Shown here piece after piece: positions 1-4,014 of a stretch of DNA of 8,528 nucleotides. The stretch's first letter is position 1, and every line of letters starts with the position of its first letter. The position numbers and the translations under genes are program-made. Below the pieces are notes generated by a model, which ran no database searches, was not told the origin of the DNA, and saw only the letters and a program-made list of their open reading frames with translations. This stretch comes from JBOHNM01 sp050730675 (GTDB lineage Bacteria; Planctomycetota; Phycisphaerae; Phycisphaerales; UBA1924): positions 1-8,528 of the forward strand of contig JBOHNM010000166.1 in NCBI GenBank assembly GCA_050730675.1, written 5' to 3'.

Positions 1-61
1 GTCCTACGCCACGTGGTGCATCGAGTCGCTCGCCGCCATCATCTACCGCTGGGTCGCCTGA
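1..61 (+). CDS. C-terminal tail of an upstream gene (partial)
   Basis: One frame is open from the window edge (first whole codon at position 2) to a TGA at 59-61. It codes for 19 residues that begin SYATWCIESL and end YRWVA. The stretch is hydrophobic with aromatic residues and reads like the end of a membrane or membrane-associated protein, but it is too short to identify. The next gene starts 31 bases downstream on the same strand, so the two may be co-transcribed. The frame is chosen because it stops just before the next gene; the rest of the gene lies outside the window. Confidence 0.45.
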   Translation, partial: SYATWCIESLAAIIYRWVA

Positions 62-92
62 TCTGCTTCCGCGCGAAACATGGAATCGTGTC

Positions 93-566
93 ATGACCGA
101 CCGTCGCTCCGATCTTGACGCCCTCCGCACCCACCTCGCCGATCACGATGCGCCTTGCCCCAATTGTGCGTACTCCCTCCGCGGCCTCGCCGCCGACCGC
201 TGCCCAGAGTGCAACCAGGAACTCCGCCTCACCGTCGGCCTCGCCGAGCCGCGCATCGGGCTCTACCTGCTGGCGCTCCTGCCGGTCCTCTCCGGCGCAG
301 GTCTCTGCGCCGTCATGCTCTTCTGCGTCCTGGTGATGACCATGCTCAAGGGTTCGCCGGGCTCGAGAGCACATTTCCTGGTCTACTACCTTCCCTCCAT
401 CGCCCTGCTGGTGCTCGGCGCCGCGGCGACTCTGCTGCTCGTCCGCGCCGGTCGCCGCTGGTTCCGCTCCCTCGAAACCTCCGCCCGCACCCAGACCATC
501 CTCGCGTCGTGGGGCCTGCTCGCGGCCTTCATTGGCTGGTTCCTCTTCCTGTTCAGCCGGATGTAA
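93..566 (+). CDS. Zinc-ribbon membrane protein, array copy 1
   Basis: This 157-residue protein has an N-terminal zinc ribbon: C22-P-N-C25 and C37-P-E-C40, with eleven residues between the pairs. The four cysteines are the expected metal ligands. A short linker containing LAEPRIG (50-56) leads into three predicted membrane helices at about 57-85, 95-117 and 136-155. An Arg-rich patch (118-125) after helix 2 suggests a cytosolic loop. By the positive-inside rule the ribbon should also be cytosolic. The ATG at 93 has a weak GGAA seven bases upstream (82-85). It is the first of four tandem paralogues; copy 2 starts 11 bases after its stop. Such ribbon-plus-helix proteins are common hypothetical proteins in planctomycetes. 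No catalytic residues are visible, and the function and ligand are unknown. A role in metal sensing, membrane regulation or protein interaction would be speculation. Confidence 0.85.
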   Translation: MTDRRSDLDALRTHLADHDAPCPNCAYSLRGLAADRCPECNQELRLTVGLAEPRIGLYLLALLPVLSGAGLCAVMLFCVLVMTMLKGSPGSRAHFLVYYLPSIALLVLGAAATLLLVRAGRRWFRSLETSARTQTILASWGLLAAFIGWFLFLFSRM

Positions 567-577
567 CCGAGAGTGCC

Positions 578-1021
578 ATGCCCGACGAACTCCTCCGCGC
601 CTTCCTCGCCCAGCGCCACGCCGAGTGCCCCTCCTGCGGCTACGACCTCCGCGCCCTCACCACCGACCGCTGCCCAGAGTGCAACCAGCAGCTCGTCCTC
701 GCCGTCCGCCTCGCCGAGCCGCGCCTGGGCCTCTGGATCGCCGGCGCCGTCGGACTCGCCGCCGGCGCGGGCTTCAGCGGCCTCCTCTTCGCCTACTTCC
801 TCGTCAAGATCTTCCCCAGCCGCGGCGGGTCCGGCTTCGAGCGCGCCTTCGCCATCATCACCGGCGGCGGCTTCCTCGTCGAGGGTGCGTTCCTCACACT
901 CTGGTTCGCGTTCCGCGGCCCTATCCGCCGCGCCGCGCCCGGCGCGCGCTGGCTCCTGGTCATCGCCTGCTGGCTCCTCACCATCGCCAACTTCGCGCTC
1001 TTCACCATCAGCATCAAGTAG
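578..1021 (+). CDS. Zinc-ribbon membrane protein, array copy 2
   Basis: This protein has 147 residues from the ATG at 578. The same frame is open much further upstream, but that extension is an Arg/Pro-rich shadow of copy 1, so the ATG just after copy 1's stop is the sensible start; GAGAG (569-573) may serve as its ribosome site. The ribbon is C17-P-S-C20 and C32-P-E-C35, with the same eleven-residue spacing as copy 1. The linker LAEPRLG (45-51) leads into three helices at about 52-76, 91-112 and 125-146. A glycine-rich stretch (82-98) precedes and enters helix 2, and a basic loop (113-124) follows it. Its closest relative in the window is copy 3: the ribbon and linker are about 90% identical in DNA by hand alignment, while the membrane parts diverge. 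It is probably in one operon with copy 1. Function unknown. Confidence 0.85.
   Translation: MPDELLRAFLAQRHAECPSCGYDLRALTTDRCPECNQQLVLAVRLAEPRLGLWIAGAVGLAAGAGFSGLLFAYFLVKIFPSRGGSGFERAFAIITGGGFLVEGAFLTLWFAFRGPIRRAAPGARWLLVIACWLLTIANFALFTISIK
646..675 (+). repeat. Direct DNA repeat in ribbon of copy 2, matches 1163-1192
   Basis: Thirty consecutive bases here are identical to 1163-1192 in copy 3. They code for the inter-cysteine segment LRALTTDRCP of the ribbon. The identity includes synonymous positions, which protein-level selection alone would not preserve. This points to recent duplication or gene conversion. Confidence 0.9.
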
Positions 1022-1067
1022 CCAGTGCGCGCCCCGGTCCCCAACGCCCGCATTCTCCTGGGCGCGG

Positions 1068-1073
1068 TAGACT
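1068..1073 (+). promoter_or_regulatory. Candidate -10 element (TAGACT) of a leaderless copy 3 transcript
   Basis: TAGACT fits the TAnnnT form of a bacterial -10 box and ends six bases before the GTG at 1080. Transcription starting at that distance would begin at or next to the start codon and leave no leader. No Shine-Dalgarno sequence is present, which fits. No good -35 hexamer is apparent in the GC-rich sequence upstream. Confidence 0.35.
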
Positions 1074-1079
1074 CGCCCC

Positions 1080-1535
1080 GTGGCCGACCCCAACCAGGAT
1101 TTCGTCGAACTCCGCGCCCACCTCGCCGACCGCGACGTCCCTTGTCCCTCGTGCAGCTACAGCCTCCGCGCCCTCACCACCGACCGCTGCCCCGAGTGCA
1201 ACCAGCAGCTTGTCCTCGCTGTCCGCCTCGCCGAGCCGCGACTGGGGATCTGGATCGCTGGACTCGTTGGCCCGGCCATGGGCCTGGGTTTCCACGGCCT
1301 GCTCCTGGGCTGGGCCGCCTCGAAATGGTTCAGCAACGGCTTCGCCAATCCGCGGCCGATCACCGCCATCCCGCTGATGATCGGCCTCGCCGCCTGCCTC
1401 CCGCTCCTGCTCTATTGGATCGTCGCGCGCCGCCGCGTGATGCGCTGGAGCGAAACCGCACGAATCTCTGCCGCGAGCGTCCTCTGGCTGTGCGCCATCC
1501 TCCCCGCGGGCTGGTTCTTCGCCACCGTCAATTAG
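1080..1535 (+). CDS. Zinc-ribbon membrane protein, array copy 3
   Basis: This 151-residue protein starts at a GTG (1080). The ribbon is C22-P-S-C25 and C37-P-E-C40, followed by the linker LAEPRLG (50-56) and three helices at about 57-81, 94-116 and 130-148. A basic loop RRRVMR (117-122) follows helix 2, placing that loop and probably the ribbon in the cytosol. The GTG is favoured because the residues before the ribbon (ELRAHLADRD) align with copy 1 (ALRTHLADHD), which shares the same offset to C22. No Shine-Dalgarno sequence is seen; instead TAGACT at 1068-1073 ends six bases before the GTG, as in a leaderless transcript. The 58-base gap after copy 2 is the largest inside the array, so copies 3 and 4 may form their own transcription unit. 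Function unknown. Confidence 0.85.
   Translation: MADPNQDFVELRAHLADRDVPCPSCSYSLRALTTDRCPECNQQLVLAVRLAEPRLGIWIAGLVGPAMGLGFHGLLLGWAASKWFSNGFANPRPITAIPLMIGLAACLPLLLYWIVARRRVMRWSETARISAASVLWLCAILPAGWFFATVN
1163..1192 (+). repeat. Direct DNA repeat in ribbon of copy 3, matches 646-675
   Basis: This is the partner of the 30-base identity in copy 2. A second shared tract of 26 bases joins copy 1 (193-218) to copy 2 (663-688), across the second cysteine pair. The three genes are thus linked by repeats centred on the ribbon, not on the membrane part. Confidence 0.9.
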
Positions 1536-1544
1536 CCCCGCGCC

Positions 1545-2099
1545 ATGAGCGACGCCCCAAACACCCCGCCGCCCGACCACAACACACTCCTGCGCCAAGC
1601 CCTCGCCTCGCGCGACGTCCCCTGCACCCACTGCGGCCACAACCTCCGCGACACCACTACCGGCCGCTGCCCCGAGTGCGGCTCCAATCTCCGCATCGTC
1701 GTCGAGGCCGACCGCCTCATGCGACGTGCATGGCTCCCCGCCGCGGCGCTGACGCTCATCAGCGTCGCCTCAGCGCTTACGTTCGCCTCCACAGTCCGCT
1801 GGGTGATCGACATGGCTCGCACAACCTGGATCCTCTCAACCCAGCCGGCTACGGGATTCTCGACAACAATGCCGGGCATAGCCCAGGTTCCATTGGCACT
1901 GTGGTTTGATGCGACGGTTCTCCCGGGCGTTGCGCTCGGCGCTGGTGCGGGAGCATGGTTCGCCTGGCGTGCAGTGCGTTGCCACGATCGGGTGGGCATA
2001 GCCCGAGCGCTGTGGCGATGCGGCGTCATCGCCGTGATCCTCGTGCTCCTGCTGTTGGCCGACGCCATCGCCAACACAATCCAGTACGGCCGCTTCTAA
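1545..2099 (+). CDS. Zinc-ribbon membrane protein, diverged array copy 4
   Basis: This 184-residue protein has the ribbon C27-T-H-C30 and C42-P-E-C45, again with eleven residues between the pairs. It lacks the LAEPRLG linker of copies 1-3, has a longer Pro/Asn-rich N-terminus, and has a long loop (about 85-116) between helix 1 (62-84) and helix 2 (117-141); helix 3 is about 158-178. It starts nine bases after copy 3 without a visible Shine-Dalgarno sequence, so translation may be coupled to copy 3. The strand is C-rich up to about 1860 and G-rich after it, unlike copies 1-3, and the later part contains the rare codon ATA twice in Gly-Ile-Ala. It is an older paralogue or a ribbon joined to a membrane part of different origin. 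Function unknown. Confidence 0.85.
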   Translation: MSDAPNTPPPDHNTLLRQALASRDVPCTHCGHNLRDTTTGRCPECGSNLRIVVEADRLMRRAWLPAAALTLISVASALTFASTVRWVIDMARTTWILSTQPATGFSTTMPGIAQVPLALWFDATVLPGVALGAGAGAWFAWRAVRCHDRVGIARALWRCGVIAVILVLLLLADAIANTIQYGRF

Positions 2100-2155
2100 G
2101 TCGACCCAATGGCAACTCGCCAACGTATGGACACATGGCAAAACCGCCGATAAAC

Positions 2156-2183
2156 ACCCCCGGCCCTTCCCCGGCCCGGGGGT
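2156..2183 (+). promoter_or_regulatory. GC-rich hairpin over the presumed spoVR ribosome-binding site
   Basis: An 8-base perfect inverted repeat, ACCCCCGG (2156-2163) and CCGGGGGT (2176-2183), encloses a 12-base loop. It ends three bases before the spoVR ATG at 2187. The only purine-rich stretch near that start, GGGGG at 2178-2182, lies in the downstream arm, so a folded transcript would hide it from the ribosome. The stem is followed only by CTT, too few T residues for a convincing intrinsic terminator, although ending the array transcript remains an alternative. A switch at the level of translation is inference. Confidence 0.5.
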
Positions 2184-2186
2184 CTT

Positions 2187-3716
2187 ATGCCCGCAACGCG
2201 CACCAGCACCGATCTGCCCCAGGAACTCCTCGACCACATGCTGGCCATCAAGGCCAAGGCGCTCGAGTACGGGCTCGACTTCTTTGAAGTCATCTTCGAG
2301 GTCCTCCCATTCCAGGTCATGAACCAGATCGCCGCCTACGGCGGCTTCCCCGTCCGCTACCCCCACTGGAAGTGGGGGATGGAGTTCGAAAAACTCTCCA
2401 AGCGCGACGCCTACGGCCTCGGCCGCATCTACGAGATGGTCATCAACACCGACCCCGTCTACGCCTACCTCCAGGAGTCCAACGCCGTCACCGACCAGAA
2501 GCTCGTCATGGCCCACGTCTACGGCCACGCCGACTTCTTCAAGCACAACTTCTGGTTCAGCAAGACCAACCGCAAGATGCTCAACGAGATGGCCAACCAC
2601 GCCACCCGCATGCGCCGCCACATCGATCGCCACGGGCACGACACCGTGGAACGCTTCATCGACGCCTGCCTCTCCATCGAGGACCTGATCGACCCCCACT
2701 CGCAGTTCATCACCCGGGCCGACGGCCAGCACGACGCCCAGGCCTTCCAGGTCGAGAAGCTCCCCGCCAAGGACTACATGGACCCGTTCATCAACCCTCA
2801 GAAGGAGATGGACGCCCAGCGCAAACGTCACGACGCCGCCCTCAAAGCCTCCCGCGGCCGCATCCCCGCCCGCCCCACCCGCGACGTCCTCCTCTTCCTC
2901 CTCCGCCACGCCCCCCTCGAGGAGTGGCAGCAGGACGTGCTCACCATCATCCGCGACGAGGCGTACTACTTCGCCCCCCAGGCGATGACCAAGATCATGA
3001 ACGAGGGCTGGGCCAGCTACTGGCACTCCAAGCTCATGACCTCGCACTTCCTCGAGGCTTCGGAGATCATCCAGTACGCCGACCAGCACTCGGGTGTCGT
3101 CCACATGCCCCCCGGCGGCTTCAACCCCTACAAGATCGGTATCGAGCTCTTCAAGGACATCGAGCGCCGCTGGAACACCGGTCAGCACGGTTCTGTGTGG
3201 GAGAACCTCCCCGGCGTCGGCGAGAAGGATCGCTTCGACGACAAGAGCATGATGGGCCGCGAGAAGATCTTCGAGGTCCGGCGCATCTACAACGACGTCA
3301 CGTTCATCGAGGAGTTCCTCACCGAGGAGTTCGTCGAGCGTCACAAGATGTACCAGGTCAAGCGCGACCCCCAGACCGGGGAGCAGCGCGTCGTCTCGCG
3401 CGACTATCCCCGCGTCAAGCAGACCCTCCTCCACCACCTCACCAACCGCGGCGAGCCCTACATCTATGTCGCCGACGGCAACTACCTCAACCGCGGCGAG
3501 CTCTACCTCGCCCACCAGTTCTCCGGCCTCGAGGTGGACGCCGCCAAGGCCGACACCGTCCTCAACAACCTCCGCTTCATCTGGGGCCGCCCCGTCCACC
3601 TCCAGGCCCGCATCCGCGACGAGATGCACCTGCTCAGCTGCGACGAGCCCGGCAAGGAAGTGAAGAAGCAGAAGATCGCCGACGACACGCCGCCCCCGGC
3701 GCACATGATCGAGTAG
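2187..3716 (+). CDS. spoVR: SpoVR/YcgB family protein
   Basis: This 509-residue cytosolic protein is full length for the family (E. coli YcgB is about 510). Visible family motifs are YPHW (58-61), VMAH-x3-H with FFKHN (107-121; H110 and H114), MNEGWASYWH (271-280) and NPYKIG (313-318). There is no signal peptide or membrane helix. The short tail ends in Lys/Pro-rich sequence. In Bacillus subtilis spoVR takes part in spore cortex formation; in non-spore-formers the family is linked to stress or stationary phase and usually goes with a PrkA-type kinase and a YhbH/YeaH protein, neither visible here. The molecular activity is not settled; the conserved His/Glu motifs suggest metal binding, which is inference. 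The ATG at 2187 is the first reasonable start, and the next in-frame Met is residue 18. Codons end almost entirely in C or G, as expected for a well-expressed host gene. Confidence 0.95.
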   Translation: MPATRTSTDLPQELLDHMLAIKAKALEYGLDFFEVIFEVLPFQVMNQIAAYGGFPVRYPHWKWGMEFEKLSKRDAYGLGRIYEMVINTDPVYAYLQESNAVTDQKLVMAHVYGHADFFKHNFWFSKTNRKMLNEMANHATRMRRHIDRHGHDTVERFIDACLSIEDLIDPHSQFITRADGQHDAQAFQVEKLPAKDYMDPFINPQKEMDAQRKRHDAALKASRGRIPARPTRDVLLFLLRHAPLEEWQQDVLTIIRDEAYYFAPQAMTKIMNEGWASYWHSKLMTSHFLEASEIIQYADQHSGVVHMPPGGFNPYKIGIELFKDIERRWNTGQHGSVWENLPGVGEKDRFDDKSMMGREKIFEVRRIYNDVTFIEEFLTEEFVERHKMYQVKRDPQTGEQRVVSRDYPRVKQTLLHHLTNRGEPYIYVADGNYLNRGELYLAHQFSGLEVDAAKADTVLNNLRFIWGRPVHLQARIRDEMHLLSCDEPGKEVKKQKIADDTPPPAHMIE

Positions 3717-3721
3717 CCGCG

Positions 3722-3768
3722 CCGATCTCTGATCGGGAGGAACCCAGAGGTTCTCAAGCGACGCTTGA
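3722..3768 (+). terminator. Two short hairpins after spoVR (possible terminator)
   Basis: CCGATC-TCT-GATCGG (3722-3736) starts five bases after the spoVR stop. A second perfect dyad, TCAAGC-GAC-GCTTGA, lies at 3754-3768. Both have six-base stems and three-base loops. Neither is followed by a T run, so they may act as 3' stabilisers, Rho-linked pause sites or weak terminators. Confidence 0.35.
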
Positions 3769-3834
3769 AACGCGCCCGCCCGCAGGAAAACACCCGCCGC
3801 GCCCGGGGAACCCCCGGACCAATCCCCCAAACCT

Positions 3835-3870
3835 CCGTGAATGTGGGGAGAATTCCTGCGTCTTTCACGG
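3835..3870. promoter_or_regulatory. Wide inverted repeat CCGTGAA...TTCACGG
   Basis: CCGTGAA (3835-3841) and TTCACGG (3864-3870) are perfect complements separated by 22 bases, and the spacer contains a GAATTC palindrome. Arm-to-arm distance is about three helical turns, which would suit a pair of regulator half-sites; a long-loop RNA hairpin is also possible. No known regulator motif is recognised. Confidence 0.35.
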
Positions 3871-3880
3871 CCGCGCCGCG

Positions 3881-3897
3881 GCACAAATCTATTGTGC
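3881..3897. promoter_or_regulatory. Operator-like dyad GCACAA-ATCTA-TTGTGC
   Basis: Perfect six-base arms (3881-3886 and 3892-3897) flank a five-base AT-rich centre. Total length is 17 bases, a typical operator size, and it is among the most AT-rich spots of the region. It is followed by TTT, so a weak hairpin terminator is an alternative. It lies 117 bases before the start of the exported-protein gene. Confidence 0.4.
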
Positions 3898-3972
3898 TTT
3901 GGCCATGCCAACCGGGTGTGCGGCACCACCGGCCCTGACCGATGCAACCAACCACGCGCGACCACCGGATAG

Positions 3973-3987
3973 CCCGCCACTCGCGGG
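3973..3987 (+). promoter_or_regulatory. Leader hairpin ahead of the exported-protein gene
   Basis: CCCGC (3973-3977) pairs with GCGGG (3983-3987) around the loop CACTC. It can be lengthened by one pair with a bulged G. It lies 27 bases before the ATG at 4015 and does not cover the AGGA ribosome site. Confidence 0.3.
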
Positions 3988-4014
3988 GCAGGTTCACCCC
4001 ACTAGGACTTCAAC

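Larger units (their letters stand above)
3717..4014. other. Main intergenic region, spoVR to the exported protein
   Basis: These 298 bases have no convincing coding frame: the frames open across it are Pro/Arg-rich or cysteine-poor continuations of shadow frames. It holds the two post-spoVR hairpins, a 7-base dyad at 3835/3870, an AT-richer dyad at 3881-3897 and a small hairpin at 3973-3987 near the next start. AGGA at 4004-4007 is a fair ribosome site, seven bases ahead of the ATG at 4015. No clear -35/-10 pair is recognisable, but the AT-richer patch around 3880-3905 is the likeliest promoter area. Confidence 0.6.

Noticed and set aside
155..577. N-terminal extension of copy 2 into copy 1
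   Set aside because: The extension is a frame-shifted shadow of copy 1. The ATG at 578 puts the ribbon at the same place as in its paralogues.
1836..3980. A 714-codon open frame on the - strand opposite spoVR
   Set aside because: Its product is a Val/Glu/Asp/Gly-rich low-complexity translation, exactly what C-ending codons give when read in antisense. The SpoVR motifs on the + strand are decisive.
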